Source of the DNA: Desulfosalsimonas propionicica
GTDB taxonomy: Bacteria; Desulfobacterota; Desulfobacteria; Desulfobacterales; Desulfosalsimonadaceae
Assembly (NCBI RefSeq): GCF_013761005.1
Contig: NZ_JACDUS010000006.1
Span: forward strand, 1-64,000
DNA: 64,000 nt
Direction: 5' to 3'
Positions 32,040 to 42,020 of this stretch are shown here, piece by piece (position 1 is the first letter of the stretch; each line of letters begins with the position of its first letter). The notes below the pieces were generated by a model, which did not search any database, was not told where the DNA came from, and saw only the letters and a program-made list of their open reading frames with translations. Both the position numbers and the translations under genes were made by a program.

Positions 32040-32102
32040 GATGCGAATGGTTATCGCGCATTATTTATACCCAGAACACTGTTGTAATAAGCAGGAGCAA
32101 TT

Positions 32103-32384
32103 ATGCCGCGTTCGTTAAAAAAAGGCCCCTACGTAGAACCCAAGCTTCACGGCAAAGTGGTTATTTCCCAGGAGGCCCGAAGCGCAAAAGTCATCAAGAC
32201 CTGGTCCAGGCGATCGACCATCATTCCCGAAATGGTGGGCCTGACCCTGGCCGTGCATAACGGAAAAAAATTCATCCCCGTTTTCGTGACCGAAAATATG
32301 GTCGGACACAAACTGGGCGAATTTTCGCCGACCCGGACCTTTTACGGGCATGCCGGGGACAAAAAATCCAAAATGAAGAAGTAG
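32103..32384 (+). CDS. rpsS: 30S ribosomal protein S19
   Basis: S19 lies in the 30S head. The 93-residue protein has [39 protein letters not shown] in part, and a basic C-terminus. Normal length; RBS GCAGGAG. Confidence 0.97.
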   Translation: MPRSLKKGPYVEPKLHGKVVISQEARSAKVIKTWSRRSTIIPEMVGLTLAVHNGKKFIPVFVTENMVGHKLGEFSPTRTFYGHAGDKKSKMKK

Positions 32385-32414
32385 TCAATCGTTAAACGAA
32401 TCGAGGATGCGGAT

Positions 32415-32753
32415 ATGGATGTGAAGGCGTCAGGCAAATACATGCGCATATCACCGCAAAAGGTGCGGAAGGTCATCGGGACCGTCAAGGGCCAGCCGGT
32501 GGAGTCCGGGCTTAACACGCTTAAGTTCATGCCGCAGAAAGCCGCGGGGATGGTGGAAAAGATCGTGCGCTCTGCAGTGGCCAACGCCGATCAGAATGCG
32601 GGCATAGATGTGGACCAACTGGTCATCAAGAACATCATTGTGGATGAAGGGCCCATGTTAAAGCGGTTTCGTCCCCGTGCCCGGGGTCGTGCGACACGGA
32701 TATTAAAGCGTACTAGTCATATAACGGTCATCGTCGGCCAAGGCAGCGCATAA
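32415..32753 (+). CDS. rplV: 50S ribosomal protein L22
   Basis: L22 extends a loop into the exit tunnel. The 112-residue protein has [14 protein letters not shown] and the loop [20 protein letters not shown]. Thirty bp after rpsS and 15 bp before rpsC. Confidence 0.96.
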   Translation: MDVKASGKYMRISPQKVRKVIGTVKGQPVESGLNTLKFMPQKAAGMVEKIVRSAVANADQNAGIDVDQLVIKNIIVDEGPMLKRFRPRARGRATRILKRTSHITVIVGQGSA

Positions 32754-32768
32754 AAGGAGGTAGGTGGT

Positions 32769-33422
32769 TTGGGTCAGAAAGTCAATCCCATAGGCATGCG
32801 GCTGGGAATCAACCGCACCTGGAGTTCGCGGTGGTATGCGGACAAGGAATACGCCGGCTATATTTTCGAGGATCACAAGATCCGGCAGTTTTTAAAGAAA
32901 AAGCTGTACCATGCCGGTATCTCCAAGATCGAAATCGAACGGTCCTCCAAACGGATCAAGCTCCGCATCTATGCAGCCCGTCCCGGTATTGTCATCGGCA
33001 AAAAAGGCTCTGAGATCGAAGCCCTGAAAAAGGAGCTTGAAAAACTGGTTTCCGCAGAAGTCATGGTGGACATCCAGGAGGTGCGCAAGCCGGAGCTTGA
33101 TGCCCAGTTGGTGGCTGAAAATGTCGCCAATCAGCTGGTACGCCGGGTGGCTTTTCGCAGGGCAATGAAAAGATGTGTTTCTTCTGCCATGCGCTTTGGC
33201 GCCAAGGGGGTTAAGATCATTTGCTCCGGGCGGCTCGGGGGTGCTGAAATGGCGAGGATCGAGTGGTACAAAGAGGGGCGGATCCCCTTGCACACGCTGC
33301 GTGCCGACATTGATTACGGGCTGGCCGTTGCTGAAACCACCTATGGCACCATTGGTGTAAAGGTCTACATTTTCAAGGGTGAGATTCTGGCCGATGATCA
33401 GATACCGGCCGAGCGGCAGTAA
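32769..33422 (+). CDS. rpsC: 30S ribosomal protein S3
   Basis: S3 is part of the mRNA entry tunnel. The 217-residue protein starts at TTG 7 bp after [28 protein letters not shown] is the standard N-terminus. The KH-domain motif ([12 protein letters not shown]) and C-terminal [29 protein letters not shown] in part are present. Confidence 0.97.
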   Translation: MGQKVNPIGMRLGINRTWSSRWYADKEYAGYIFEDHKIRQFLKKKLYHAGISKIEIERSSKRIKLRIYAARPGIVIGKKGSEIEALKKELEKLVSAEVMVDIQEVRKPELDAQLVAENVANQLVRRVAFRRAMKRCVSSAMRFGAKGVKIICSGRLGGAEMARIEWYKEGRIPLHTLRADIDYGLAVAETTYGTIGVKVYIFKGEILADDQIPAERQ

Positions 33423-33440
33423 TTTACAGGAGTCTATACC

Positions 33441-33854
33441 ATGCTGAGTCCCAAAAAGGTAAAATATAGAAAACGCCAGAAAGGCCGCATGAAGGGCAAG
33501 GCTGAGCGCGGTTCCAGCCTGAACTTCGGTGATTATGGCCTGCAGGCTGTTGAATGCGGAATGATCACCTCCCGTCAGATTGAGGCCGCACGTATTGCCA
33601 TGACCCGAAAGGTCAAACGCGGTGGTAAAATGTGGATCCGGATCTTTCCGGACAAGCCGATTACCAAAAAGCCTGCTGAAGTCCGGATGGGTAAGGGCAA
33701 GGGCGCACCCGAGGCATGGGTAGCGGTGATCAAGCCGGGGCGCATCCTTTACGAAATGGAGGGTGTTCCCCGTGAACTGGCCCATGAGGCGCTTCGGCTG
33801 GCTGCGTACAAACTGCCGATTAAAACCAAGGTCGTCGAAAGGAGCCAGATCTGA
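33441..33854 (+). CDS. rplP: 50S ribosomal protein L16
   Basis: L16 helps place tRNA in the A and P sites. The 137-residue protein has the N-terminal [19 protein letters not shown] and the conserved [20 protein letters not shown]. The stop overlaps rpmC by one base. Confidence 0.97.
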   Translation: MLSPKKVKYRKRQKGRMKGKAERGSSLNFGDYGLQAVECGMITSRQIEAARIAMTRKVKRGGKMWIRIFPDKPITKKPAEVRMGKGKGAPEAWVAVIKPGRILYEMEGVPRELAHEALRLAAYKLPIKTKVVERSQI

Positions 33855-34051
33855 TGGAAGCCAAAGAAATTCGGGGCCTTGGCCCTGACGAACTTGAAAG
33901 CCGGCTCGAGGACCTGGTGCAGACCTTTTTTAATCTGCGGTTCCAGCACAAGACCGGGCAGCTCGAAAATCCCAGGCGCATCAATCAGGTCCGCCGCGAC
34001 ATAGCGCGGATCAAGACCATAAAGCGTCAGCAGGCGTTCACTAACAGATAG
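33854..34051 (+). CDS. rpmC: 50S ribosomal protein L29
   Basis: L29 lies near the exit tunnel. The 65-residue protein has the two-helix layout and the KTGQLENPRRINQVRRDIARI segment in part. Start overlaps the rplP stop (TGATG). Confidence 0.95.
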   Translation: MEAKEIRGLGPDELESRLEDLVQTFFNLRFQHKTGQLENPRRINQVRRDIARIKTIKRQQAFTNR

Positions 34052-34067
34052 CGGTGATGATTGGCCA

Positions 34068-34328
34068 ATGAATAAGACACGAGGGATGAAACAACAACTG
34101 GTGGGAACGGTTTTGAGCAACAAGATGGACAAAACCGTGACGGTACAGGTGGAACGGCTCGTACGCCATTCGGTGTACAAGAAATTTGTCCGCCGCCGGG
34201 CCCGTTATGCAGCCCATGATGAAAACAATACCTGCGGTATCGGTGACCGGGTGATGATTACGGAATCCAGACCGCTTAGTAAGCGCAAGCGCTGGCGCAT
34301 AAGCCAGATCATCGAAAAAGCGGTTTGA
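34068..34328 (+). CDS. rpsQ: 30S ribosomal protein S17
   Basis: S17 is a primary 16S-binding protein with an OB fold. The 86-residue protein has [20 protein letters not shown] and the C-terminal [19 protein letters not shown]. Sixteen bp past rpmC. Confidence 0.96.
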   Translation: MNKTRGMKQQLVGTVLSNKMDKTVTVQVERLVRHSVYKKFVRRRARYAAHDENNTCGIGDRVMITESRPLSKRKRWRISQIIEKAV

Positions 34329-34346
34329 TCACAGGGGATAAAGAAA

Positions 34347-34715
34347 ATGATCCAGGCGGAAACAAGATTGTCTGTTGCAGATAATTCCGGCGCAAAAGAG
34401 GTGTATTGCATCAAGGTCCTCGGAGGCAGCCGAAGACGGTACGCCCGCATCGGAGATATCATTGTGGTGTCGGTCAAAGAGGCCATACCCAATTCAAAGG
34501 TCAAAAAAGGCGATGTGTTAAAGGCCGTGGTGGTTCGCACCAAAAAGGAAACCCGTCGGCCTGACGGCTCCTATATCCGGTTTGACGATAATTCTGCAGT
34601 GCTGATCAATCAGCACCGGGAACCCGTTGGAACCCGTATTTTTGGGCCGGTGGCCCGCGAGCTTCGGGCGCACCGGTTCATGAAAATCATCTCATTGGCA
34701 CCGGAAGTTCTGTAA
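34347..34715 (+). CDS. rplN: 50S ribosomal protein L14
   Basis: L14 contributes to bridge B8 between subunits. The 122-residue protein has [18 protein letters not shown] and the [13 protein letters not shown] signature. Eighteen bp after rpsQ. Confidence 0.97.
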   Translation: MIQAETRLSVADNSGAKEVYCIKVLGGSRRRYARIGDIIVVSVKEAIPNSKVKKGDVLKAVVVRTKKETRRPDGSYIRFDDNSAVLINQHREPVGTRIFGPVARELRAHRFMKIISLAPEVL

Positions 34716-34770
34716 CACAGCCTTATTTATCGATCCTATGGATAGAATCAGGCCGGGAGGGAAACGGTTC

Positions 34771-35100
34771 ATGGAAAAAGTCAAGTGTCGCATCAAGAAA
34801 AATGACAAGGTCAAGGTCCTTGCCGGCAAGGATCGGGGAAAGATTCGCAACGTGCTCAGCGTGGACCGCAAACACAATCGTGTGATGGTGGAAAATGTCA
34901 ACATGGTCAAGCGCCATCAGAAACCCGGGCCCCAGAGCCGTCAGGGCGGCATTATCGAGGGTGAGGCGCCCATTGACGCATCCAATGTGATGCTGGTCTG
35001 CGCCAAATGCGCCAAGCCCACCCGAATTGGGAACAAGCGCCTGGAAGACGGCAAAAAGGTGCGGATCTGCAGTAAATGTAAAGAACATCTCGATGCCTAG
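34771..35100 (+). CDS. rplX: 50S ribosomal protein L24
   Basis: L24 initiates 50S assembly. The ATG at 34771 follows GGGAGG and gives 109 residues; an upstream in-frame ATG (34738) would add an atypical tail. The KOW core is [11 protein letters not shown]. Two C-terminal CxxC pairs (CAKC and CSKC) form the zinc-binding extension found in many bacterial L24 proteins. Confidence 0.94.
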   Translation: MEKVKCRIKKNDKVKVLAGKDRGKIRNVLSVDRKHNRVMVENVNMVKRHQKPGPQSRQGGIIEGEAPIDASNVMLVCAKCAKPTRIGNKRLEDGKKVRICSKCKEHLDA

Positions 35101-35124
35101 CAGGTCATAACCGGAGGGTATTTC

Positions 35125-35661
35125 ATGTCACTGAAAGAGGTATATCAAAACGAGGTCATTTCCGGACTGCGGAAGGCCTTTGAGTACAAAAACATTCACC
35201 AGGTCCCCAGGCTGGATAAGATTGTCATCAACATGGGACTTGGAGAGGCCATTCAGAATATAAAAGTGCTGGATTCCGCCCAGGCCGAGCTCAAGGTGAT
35301 CACAGGCCAGGCGCCCGTGGTGACCCGGGCCAAGAAGTCGGTGGCTGCTTTTAAGGTGCGCGAGGGCATGCCCATCGGCTGCATGGTCACCCTGCGTCAG
35401 CAGCGGATGTATGATTTCTATGAAAAACTGGTCAATGTCGCCCTGCCGCGGGTCCGGGATTTTCGCGGGGTGTCGGGCAAAGCGTTTGACGGTTTCGGCA
35501 ATTATACCCTGGGCATCAAAGAGCAGATTATCTTTCCGGAAATAGAGTATGACAAGGTGGAATCCATCAAAGGGATGAATATCACCATTGTCACCACGGC
35601 CCAAACCAATCCGGAAGGAAAGGAGCTGCTTCGGCTCCTTGGGATGCCGTTTCGCAATTAA
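35125..35661 (+). CDS. rplE: 50S ribosomal protein L5
   Basis: L5 binds 5S rRNA in the central protuberance. The 178-residue protein has [19 protein letters not shown] and [25 protein letters not shown] is present. Confidence 0.97.
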   Translation: MSLKEVYQNEVISGLRKAFEYKNIHQVPRLDKIVINMGLGEAIQNIKVLDSAQAELKVITGQAPVVTRAKKSVAAFKVREGMPIGCMVTLRQQRMYDFYEKLVNVALPRVRDFRGVSGKAFDGFGNYTLGIKEQIIFPEIEYDKVESIKGMNITIVTTAQTNPEGKELLRLLGMPFRN

Positions 35662-35730
35662 TGGGGAAAACCGCACCCGGGCAGGTGGAGTTTTCACGGA
35701 TCCGGATCCACGGATAAGGAGGAAGAAAGT

Positions 35731-35916
35731 TTGGCGAAAAAAGCGCTTCGCGAAAAGGCGATGAAACAACCCAAATTTAAGGTCAGGGCGTACAACCGTT
35801 GCCCGATTTGCGGACGGTCCAGGGCCTACATGCGCAAATTCGGCATCTGCCGCATCTGTTTTCGAAATATGGCCTCCGAAGGTCTGCTGCCGGGCGTGAA
35901 AAAATCAAGCTGGTAG
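35731..35916 (+). CDS. rpsN: 30S ribosomal protein S14 type Z (zinc form)
   Basis: The 61-residue protein starts at TTG 8 bp after AAGGAGG. Cysteines at 24, 27, 40 and 43 give the zinc-binding form, which is about 40 residues shorter than the zinc-free S14 of enterics. The C-terminus [11 protein letters not shown] is typical. Confidence 0.96.
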   Translation: MAKKALREKAMKQPKFKVRAYNRCPICGRSRAYMRKFGICRICFRNMASEGLLPGVKKSSW

Positions 35917-36015
35917 ACGCCCGGAATCAGGGGCTGTGGCATGGAAGTATGATCAAGGGAAAAGGACGGATTGTGAATTTCCATTATTTTATTTTGATAA
36001 AAAACGGAGTAGGCC

Positions 36016-36411
36016 ATGTTGAGTGATCCACTTGCGGATATGTTGACCCGCATTCGAAACGCCGGCAAGGCAAAACACAAAAGTGTGGATATTCCCGGTG
36101 CTAACATCAAGGTCGCCATGGCGGACGTGATGAAACGGGAAGGCTACATTAAGAACTATAAGTTCATCAAGGACAACAAGCAGGGTTTTCTGCGGGTTTT
36201 TCTGAAATATGACGCCAATGACCGGCACGTGATTTATGGCCTGGAAAGGGTCAGCAAGCCCAGCCGCCGTGTCTATGTCGCAAAAGACGAGATCCGGCCG
36301 GTGTTAAACGGCCTGGGCGTATCTGTTCTGTCGACCTCAAGAGGGATCATGACCGACAGGCAGGCCAAAAAGGAAAACATCGGCGGGGAAGTTCTCTGCA
36401 ATATCTGGTAG
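36016..36411 (+). CDS. rpsH: 30S ribosomal protein S8
   Basis: S8 binds the central domain of 16S rRNA and in E. coli represses the spc operon. The 131-residue protein has DPLADMLTRIRNAGKAKH and the C-terminal STSRGIMTDRQAKKENIGGE. It follows a 99-bp gap after rpsN. Confidence 0.97.
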   Translation: MLSDPLADMLTRIRNAGKAKHKSVDIPGANIKVAMADVMKREGYIKNYKFIKDNKQGFLRVFLKYDANDRHVIYGLERVSKPSRRVYVAKDEIRPVLNGLGVSVLSTSRGIMTDRQAKKENIGGEVLCNIW

Positions 36412-36425
36412 TCAAGGAGTCAAAA

Positions 36426-36959
36426 ATGTCTCGCGTGGGCAAGAAACCGATACCCGTACCGGAAAAAACAAAACTGAGCTTTAACAGCGGCATGCTTACT
36501 GTGGAGGGGCCCAAGGGGACGCTTACCCGGCAGATTCATCCGGAGGTCACCCTGGAACTCGGCGATGAGCAGGTTGTGGTGAGCGTGGCGCGCAATGATA
36601 AGAAAGCCAAGTCGCTGTGGGGCACTACCCGGGCTCAGGTGGCCAACATGATCACCGGGGTGAGCAGCGGCTTTGTGCGGGTCCTGGAAATCAACGGCAT
36701 TGGATACCGGGCCGAGATCAAGGGGAGCAATCTGGAATTGCATCTGGGGTACTCGCATCCCATTCATTTTGTTCTTCCCGAGGGCATTGACGCGGCGGTG
36801 GACAAATCAGCCATCCGGCTTTCCGGCATCGACAAGGAACTGCTTGGTTTTGCGGCATCTTCCATTCGGCAGATGCGCCCGCCCGAGCCTTACAAGGGCA
36901 AGGGCGTGAAGTATGCCGAAGAACAGATTCAGCGCAAAGCCGGCAAAACAGCGAAATAA
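36426..36959 (+). CDS. rplF: 50S ribosomal protein L6
   Basis: L6 sits near the factor-binding site. The 177-residue protein has SRVGKKPIPVP and the C-terminal PPEPYKGKGVKYAEE motif. Fourteen bp past rpsH. Confidence 0.97.
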   Translation: MSRVGKKPIPVPEKTKLSFNSGMLTVEGPKGTLTRQIHPEVTLELGDEQVVVSVARNDKKAKSLWGTTRAQVANMITGVSSGFVRVLEINGIGYRAEIKGSNLELHLGYSHPIHFVLPEGIDAAVDKSAIRLSGIDKELLGFAASSIRQMRPPEPYKGKGVKYAEEQIQRKAGKTAK

Positions 36960-36998
36960 TCCTTTCATTATCTTCATGTACAACAGGGATTGGCGATT

Positions 36999-37367
36999 AT
37001 GGGTTCGACACAAAAACGTGAGGCCATGCGTATCAAGCGGAAAAAACGAATCCGGAAGAAGGTGCAGGGTACGCCCCAGCGTCCGAGACTGACGGTTTTC
37101 CGCAGCGCACGGCACATATATGCGCAAATCATTGATGATACCCGCGGTGAGACACTGGCTTCGGCTTCCACAATGGAAAAGCAGGTCCGGGATCAGGGCA
37201 AATACGAAAATAAGGTGGCTGCTGCCGATGAAATCGGCAAGCTTCTCGCCCAGCGGGCTTCAGGCAAAGGCATTACGTCGGTGGTTTTTGACCGCAACGG
37301 GTACATGTACCATGGCCGGGTTCGGGCTGTGTCCGAAGCGGCGCGAAAAAACGGGTTGGATTTTTAA
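36999..37367 (+). CDS. rplR: 50S ribosomal protein L18
   Basis: L18 binds 5S rRNA. The ATG at 36999 lies 9 bp after AGGGA and gives 122 residues; a TTG three codons upstream is too close to that site. Core [18 protein letters not shown] and [12 protein letters not shown] are present. Confidence 0.93.
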   Translation: MGSTQKREAMRIKRKKRIRKKVQGTPQRPRLTVFRSARHIYAQIIDDTRGETLASASTMEKQVRDQGKYENKVAAADEIGKLLAQRASGKGITSVVFDRNGYMYHGRVRAVSEAARKNGLDF

Positions 37368-37391
37368 TAAAGAGAATAAGGAGGCGATCCC

Positions 37392-37892
37392 TTGCTCAAG
37401 AAGGAAACAGACGAGAACTTGTTTATTGACAAGGTCGTTCATATCAGCCGCGTGGCCAAAGTGGTCAAGGGCGGCCGGCGGTTTAGCTTCAGCGCCATGG
37501 TCGTCGTTGGCGACGGACAGGGCAATGTGGGCTTCGGTCTTGGAAAGGCCCATGAAGTGCCCGAGGCCATTCGCAAAGGCGTTGAAAAAGCGAAGAAAAG
37601 CATGATAGCCGTGCCTCTGGAGGATGGAACGATTGCGTATTCGGTCAATGGCAGATTCGGTGCGGGATCGGTTTTTTTAAAGCCAGCGGGAAAGGGTACC
37701 GGCGTGATTGCCGGCGGTGCTGTCCGTGCGGTTTTGGAAGCCGTTGGGATTCGCAACATCCTGACAAAATGCATCGGTTCAAACAATCCGCACAATGCAG
37801 TCCGGGCTACCATGGACGGTCTTGCCCAGCTTCAGAGCAGGGATCAGGTGGCCAGCAAGCGCGGGATACAGGCAGAAGAACTTTCGATATAA
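37392..37892 (+). CDS. rpsE: 30S ribosomal protein S5
   Basis: S5 takes part in translational accuracy and mRNA unwinding. The 166-residue protein starts at TTG 7 bp after AAGGAGG. It has [18 protein letters not shown] and the C-terminal [18 protein letters not shown] segment. Confidence 0.97.
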   Translation: MLKKETDENLFIDKVVHISRVAKVVKGGRRFSFSAMVVVGDGQGNVGFGLGKAHEVPEAIRKGVEKAKKSMIAVPLEDGTIAYSVNGRFGAGSVFLKPAGKGTGVIAGGAVRAVLEAVGIRNILTKCIGSNNPHNAVRATMDGLAQLQSRDQVASKRGIQAEELSI

Positions 37893-37905
37893 GGAAATTT
37901 GGCAA

Positions 37906-38088
37906 ATGGCCGACTTACTCAAAATCACCCTTGTTCGAAGCTATTATGGCCGCCCTGCCAAGCATCGCAAAATTTTGCAGGGCATGGGGCTGACCCGGAT
38001 GCACAAAACAGTGGAACTGGTTGATACTCCAGCGATTCGCGGCATGGTCGGCAAAGTTTCGCACCTGGTTCGCGTAGAGGGACAATAA
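37906..38088 (+). CDS. rpmD: 50S ribosomal protein L30
   Basis: The 60-residue protein starts at ATG 10 bp after AAGGA, rather than upstream in the same frame inside rpsE. Core LLKITLVRSYYGRPAKHRKI and GLTRMHKTVELVDTP are standard. It ends 2 bp before rplO. Confidence 0.94.
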   Translation: MADLLKITLVRSYYGRPAKHRKILQGMGLTRMHKTVELVDTPAIRGMVGKVSHLVRVEGQ

Positions 38089-38090
38089 TC

Positions 38091-38531
38091 ATGAGATTGC
38101 ATGAACTCATACCGGAAAAAAGCAGCACGAAAAATCGGAAACGACTCGGCCGGGGAGTGGCCTCGGGTACGGGAAAAACCGGGGGCAGAGGCACCAAGGG
38201 CCACAACAGTCGTTCCGGTGGCGGTGTACGCCCTGGCTTTGAAGGCGGCCAGATGCCGCTTCAGCGGCGCCTGCCCAAGGGCGGATTTTTAAATCCGTTT
38301 AGAAAAGATTATTCCGTGGTCAATGTCCGGGATCTTGGACGCTTTTCCGAAGGGAGCACCATTGATCGCGAAGCTCTGATTTCAGCAGGCGTGATCAATG
38401 GGAAAAACAAACCCGTCAAACTGCTGGGGCAGGGGGAGATCAGCACTGCAGTCAATGTACGCGTGGCGGCTGCGAGCAAAAGTGCCAGAGAAAAGATCGA
38501 GGCGGCCGGCGGCAAAGTTGAGGTGGCATAA
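38091..38531 (+). CDS. rplO: 50S ribosomal protein L15
   Basis: L15 is a late-assembly 50S protein. The 146-residue protein has LGRGVASGTGKTGGRGTKGH and the GFEGGQMPLQRRLPKGGF motif. It ends 2 bp before secY. Confidence 0.97.
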   Translation: MRLHELIPEKSSTKNRKRLGRGVASGTGKTGGRGTKGHNSRSGGGVRPGFEGGQMPLQRRLPKGGFLNPFRKDYSVVNVRDLGRFSEGSTIDREALISAGVINGKNKPVKLLGQGEISTAVNVRVAAASKSAREKIEAAGGKVEVA

Positions 38532-38533
38532 AC

Positions 38534-39856
38534 ATGGCTGCGACGGGTCCGGGCGTACAGAATATATTTAAGATACCGGAGCTCAAACGCCGGATTCTGT
38601 TTACCCTGGCCCTGCTGGGGGTTTACAGAGTCGGTGTGCATATTCCGACACCGGGCGTTGACGGAGATTCCCTGGCCGCTTTTTTCGCCCAGCATCAGAA
38701 TACCATTTTCGGTATTTTTGATATGTTTTCCGGCGGGGCCCTTGAGCGTCTTTCGGTTTTTGCCCTGGGGATTATGCCCTACATCAGCGCCTCGATTATC
38801 ATTCAGCTGCTCACTGTGGTGATTCCGCATTTGGAACAGCTGAAAAAAGAAGGCGAGCAGGGAAAGAAAAAAATAACCCAGTACACACGCTATGGTACGG
38901 TGGCGCTGAGTTTGATCCAGGGATTCGGCATCAGCATCGGGCTGGAGAACATGACCTCGCCCGGAAATGCGCCTATTGTCATTGAACCGGGCTGGTCTTT
39001 TCGTCTCATGACCATGATCACCCTGACCGCCGGAACCGCTTTTATCATGTGGCTCGGCGAGCAGATCAGTGAGCGCGGTATCGGAAACGGTATCTCTCTG
39101 ATCATTTTTGCCGGAATTGTCGCGCGCCTTCCTGTTGCCATCGGCAACACGTTTCGCATGATGACCACCGGTGAAATGGGGGTTTTTGGCGTTATCATTC
39201 TTTCGATCCTCATGGTGGGGGTTGTGGCGTTTATCATTTTCATGGAAATGGGCCAGCGGCGCATTCCGGTGCAATACGCCAAGCGGGTGGTCGGTCGCCG
39301 GATGTACGGCGGGCAGAGTACGCATCTGCCGCTGAAAATCAACACATCCGGTGTGATTCCGCCTATTTTTGCATCGTCGCTGATCATGTTTCCCTCCACT
39401 CTGGCCAGTTTTTTCTCCGGCGTCCCGTGGATGGAGACTGTTTCCAATGCCCTGATGCCCGGTTCCCTGATTTATGAATTGATGTTTGTGGCCTTTATCT
39501 TCTTTTTCTGTTATTTTTACACCGCCATTGTCTTTAATCCTGTAGACGTGGCAGAGAACATGAAAAAGTACGGCGGCTACATACCCGGCATACGGCCGGG
39601 AAAGCGGACGGCCGATTATATTGACCGGGTTTTGACCCGCATCACCCTCGGAGGAGCCTTGTATGTGTCAGCTGTCTGCGTGCTGCCCTCGATTTTGATG
39701 ACCAAGTTTAACGTCCCGTTTTATTTTGGCGGCACTGCGCTGCTGATTGTGGTTGGGGTTTCCATTGATACGGTCCGGCAGATCGAGTCGCACCTGATTA
39801 CCAGGAATTACGAAGGATTTATGTCTCCGGCGGGCGCAAAGCGCAAGGGCCGGTAA
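38534..39856 (+). CDS. secY: Preprotein translocase subunit SecY
   Basis: SecY forms the protein-conducting channel in the inner membrane. The 440-residue protein has ten membrane segments, the plug region (GIFDMFSGGALERLSVFALGI in part), and the C-terminal YEGFMSP tail. It is followed by infA, not by the adk and map genes found there in many bacteria. Confidence 0.97.
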   Translation: MAATGPGVQNIFKIPELKRRILFTLALLGVYRVGVHIPTPGVDGDSLAAFFAQHQNTIFGIFDMFSGGALERLSVFALGIMPYISASIIIQLLTVVIPHLEQLKKEGEQGKKKITQYTRYGTVALSLIQGFGISIGLENMTSPGNAPIVIEPGWSFRLMTMITLTAGTAFIMWLGEQISERGIGNGISLIIFAGIVARLPVAIGNTFRMMTTGEMGVFGVIILSILMVGVVAFIIFMEMGQRRIPVQYAKRVVGRRMYGGQSTHLPLKINTSGVIPPIFASSLIMFPSTLASFFSGVPWMETVSNALMPGSLIYELMFVAFIFFFCYFYTAIVFNPVDVAENMKKYGGYIPGIRPGKRTADYIDRVLTRITLGGALYVSAVCVLPSILMTKFNVPFYFGGTALLIVVGVSIDTVRQIESHLITRNYEGFMSPAGAKRKGR

Positions 39857-39877
39857 CAGCAGAAGCGGGGGATTTGC

Positions 39878-40096
39878 ATGGCAAAAGAAGAAGCCATCAA
39901 GGTTCAGGGCAAGGTTATCGAAACCCTTCCCAATGCAATGTTTAAGGTGGAACTGGAGAATAAGCATATGATTCTTGCGCATCTGTCCGGTAAGATGCGG
40001 ATGCATTTTATCAAGATTCTGCCCGGGGACAATGTGACTGTGGAGCTTTCCCCTTATGACCTGAGCCGGGGACGGATTACATACCGCACCAAGTAG
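39878..40096 (+). CDS. infA: Translation initiation factor IF-1
   Basis: IF-1 binds the 30S A site during initiation. The 72-residue OB-fold protein starts [19 protein letters not shown] and contains [15 protein letters not shown]. Length is standard. RBS GCGGGGG is modest. Confidence 0.96.
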   Translation: MAKEEAIKVQGKVIETLPNAMFKVELENKHMILAHLSGKMRMHFIKILPGDNVTVELSPYDLSRGRITYRTK

Positions 40097-40161
40097 CAGA
40101 CGCGCCGGCGGCTGCAAACATGTTTACATGGATTGACAGGCAATGCACACGAGGAGCAATT

Positions 40162-40275
40162 ATGAAAGTCAGAGCATCTGTAAAAAAGATATGCCGTAAT
40201 TGCAAGATTATCAAGCGCAGGGGTACGGTCCGGGTGATTTGTATCAACAAGCGGCACAAACAGCGGCAGGGATAA
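40162..40275 (+). CDS. rpmJ: 50S ribosomal protein L36 (zinc form)
   Basis: The 37-residue protein starts at ATG after GAGGAG. Zinc ligands are C11, C14, C27 and H32. The sequence [20 protein letters not shown] fits the family at full length. Confidence 0.95.
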   Translation: MKVRASVKKICRNCKIIKRRGTVRVICINKRHKQRQG

Positions 40276-40291
40276 TAAGGAGGCGAGCACA

Positions 40292-40675
40292 TTGGCACGT
40301 ATTGCAGGAGTCGATTTACCGAAAAACAAACAGATACTCATCGGCCTGACCTACATTTACGGCATCGGCTACTCCACTTCCAGGGAGATTCTGTCCAGGC
40401 TCGGCATCGACGAGACCATCAAGACAGACAGCCTGACTGATTCGGACATAAACCAGATCCGCCGGATCATTGACAATGATTACAAGGTTGAAGGGGAGCT
40501 GCGCACTGAAATCTCCATGAACGTCAAGCGTCTCATGGATCTTGGCTGCTACCGGGGACTGCGGCATCGCAGGGGGCTTCCGGCACACGGCCAGCGGACC
40601 TCTACCAATGCGCGAACCCGAAAGGGCCCGCGCCGGGCTGCAGTGAAGAAAAAGGGCGGAGTCAAGAAAAAGTAA
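40292..40675 (+). CDS. rpsM: 30S ribosomal protein S13
   Basis: S13 contacts the 50S subunit and the P-site tRNA. The 127-residue protein starts at TTG 8 bp after AAGGAGG. It has [13 protein letters not shown] and the C-terminal [19 protein letters not shown] tail. Confidence 0.97.
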   Translation: MARIAGVDLPKNKQILIGLTYIYGIGYSTSREILSRLGIDETIKTDSLTDSDINQIRRIIDNDYKVEGELRTEISMNVKRLMDLGCYRGLRHRRGLPAHGQRTSTNARTRKGPRRAAVKKKGGVKKK

Positions 40676-40702
40676 TTGAAATTTATGTAAAGGCGAGAAC
40701 CG

Positions 40703-41095
40703 ATGGCGAAACGAAAAGCAGTACGCACGAAAAAAAAGGCCAAAAAAAATATTGCAAGCGGTGTCGTGCATATCCATTCCACCTTTAACAATACCCTTGT
40801 GACAATAACCGATCCCGGGGGCAATGTGATTTCCTGGTCGAGTGCCGGGATCAACGGCTTTAAGGGCTCGCGGAAAAGCACACCGTTTGCCGCCCAGCAG
40901 GCTTCTGAGGATGCGGCCAAAAAGGCCATGGAACACGGCATGAAAAACGTCGAGGTCTACGTAAAAGGCCCCGGGCCCGGCCGGGAATCGGCTCTTAAGG
41001 CATTGCAGGCCACTGGTCTGAATGTGGCCCTGATCAAGGACGTCACGCCGGTGCCGCACAATGGCTGTAAACCGCCCAAGCGTCGCAGGGTTTAA
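40703..41095 (+). CDS. rpsK: 30S ribosomal protein S11
   Basis: S11 helps select correct tRNA in the platform region. The 130-residue protein has [19 protein letters not shown] and the C-terminal [29 protein letters not shown]. Confidence 0.97.
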   Translation: MAKRKAVRTKKKAKKNIASGVVHIHSTFNNTLVTITDPGGNVISWSSAGINGFKGSRKSTPFAAQQASEDAAKKAMEHGMKNVEVYVKGPGPGRESALKALQATGLNVALIKDVTPVPHNGCKPPKRRRV

Positions 41096-41172
41096 GCGCT
41101 GCGCAATCGCTGAAACGTATTGCAGAAAGAGCAAAGAGCTGTTTCTGCCTTCATTTGGAACTGAACCGACAA

Positions 41173-41215
41173 AACCGTTTGTTTCCCTTTCTTGGTTGGC
41201 ATAGGGCAAACGGTT
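41173..41215 (+). other. Hairpin in the rpsK-rpsD gap
   Basis: AACCGTTTG (41173-41181) pairs with CAAACGGTT (41207-41215), and nearby CCCT and AGGG can extend it. CTTTC follows. The 160-bp gap is the longest inside the alpha operon, so a regulatory structure (for example S4-dependent) is possible but not recognised. Confidence 0.45.
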
Positions 41216-41255
41216 CTTTCGATCGAATTATATATCTCATCCAAGGGAGGAAGCA

Positions 41256-41885
41256 TTGTCACGATATCGTGGATCTGTATGTCGGATATGCCGCCGGGAG
41301 AACTTGAAGCTTTATTTCAAGGGTGATCGGTGTTATTCGGATAAATGCGCCTTTGACCGGCGCAGTTATCCACCGGGACAGCATGGCCAGCGGCGCGGGG
41401 GAAAAATCTCCGACTATGGACTTCAGCTTCGGGAAAAACAAAAAGTCAAGCGGGCTTACGGCTTGTCGGAAAAACAGTTCCGGCTGTTTTTTGAGCGCTC
41501 CGAGCAGAAAAAAGGGGTTACCGGAACCAATCTGCTGGTGATGCTTGAATGCCGGCTGGACAACGTCGTTTATCGTTTGGGTTTTGCCAGTTCCCGGGTC
41601 CAGGGCCGTCAGCTGGTCAAGCACAGTCATTTCCTCATAAACGGCCGGAAGGTCAATATTCCTTCTTACCAGGTAAAACCCGGAGATGTGGTTGAAATCC
41701 GGGAAAAGAGCCGCAATGTGGCAGCTATCAACGAGGCCATCGAATCCATGGTGCGCCGGGGTATGCCCCAGTGGCTGGAACTGGATAAGGAGGCGTTGAA
41801 AGGCAGCGTGAAAACCTTGCCGGTTCGCGACGATATCACCATGCCGATCCAGGAAAATCAGATTATTGAGTTTTACTCCAAGTAA
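41256..41885 (+). CDS. rpsD: 30S ribosomal protein S4 (zinc form)
   Basis: S4 starts 30S assembly and controls the alpha operon in many bacteria. The 209-residue protein starts at TTG after GGGAGG. Zinc ligands are C9, C12, C26 and C31. The S4 RNA-binding domain ([20 protein letters not shown] in part) is intact. Confidence 0.96.
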   Translation: MSRYRGSVCRICRRENLKLYFKGDRCYSDKCAFDRRSYPPGQHGQRRGGKISDYGLQLREKQKVKRAYGLSEKQFRLFFERSEQKKGVTGTNLLVMLECRLDNVVYRLGFASSRVQGRQLVKHSHFLINGRKVNIPSYQVKPGDVVEIREKSRNVAAINEAIESMVRRGMPQWLELDKEALKGSVKTLPVRDDITMPIQENQIIEFYSK

Positions 41886-42020
41886 ACTTTGGGAATTCCG
41901 GCATGCCGAGCCTCAAGAGGCGTTGCCGGTCTGATGCAGGACAACTGAAATCTGATTTGGTGCGACTCCTGACTACCCGGAACCAAGGCGGATGGATATC
42001 AAACAGGTGGGAGAGTGAAA

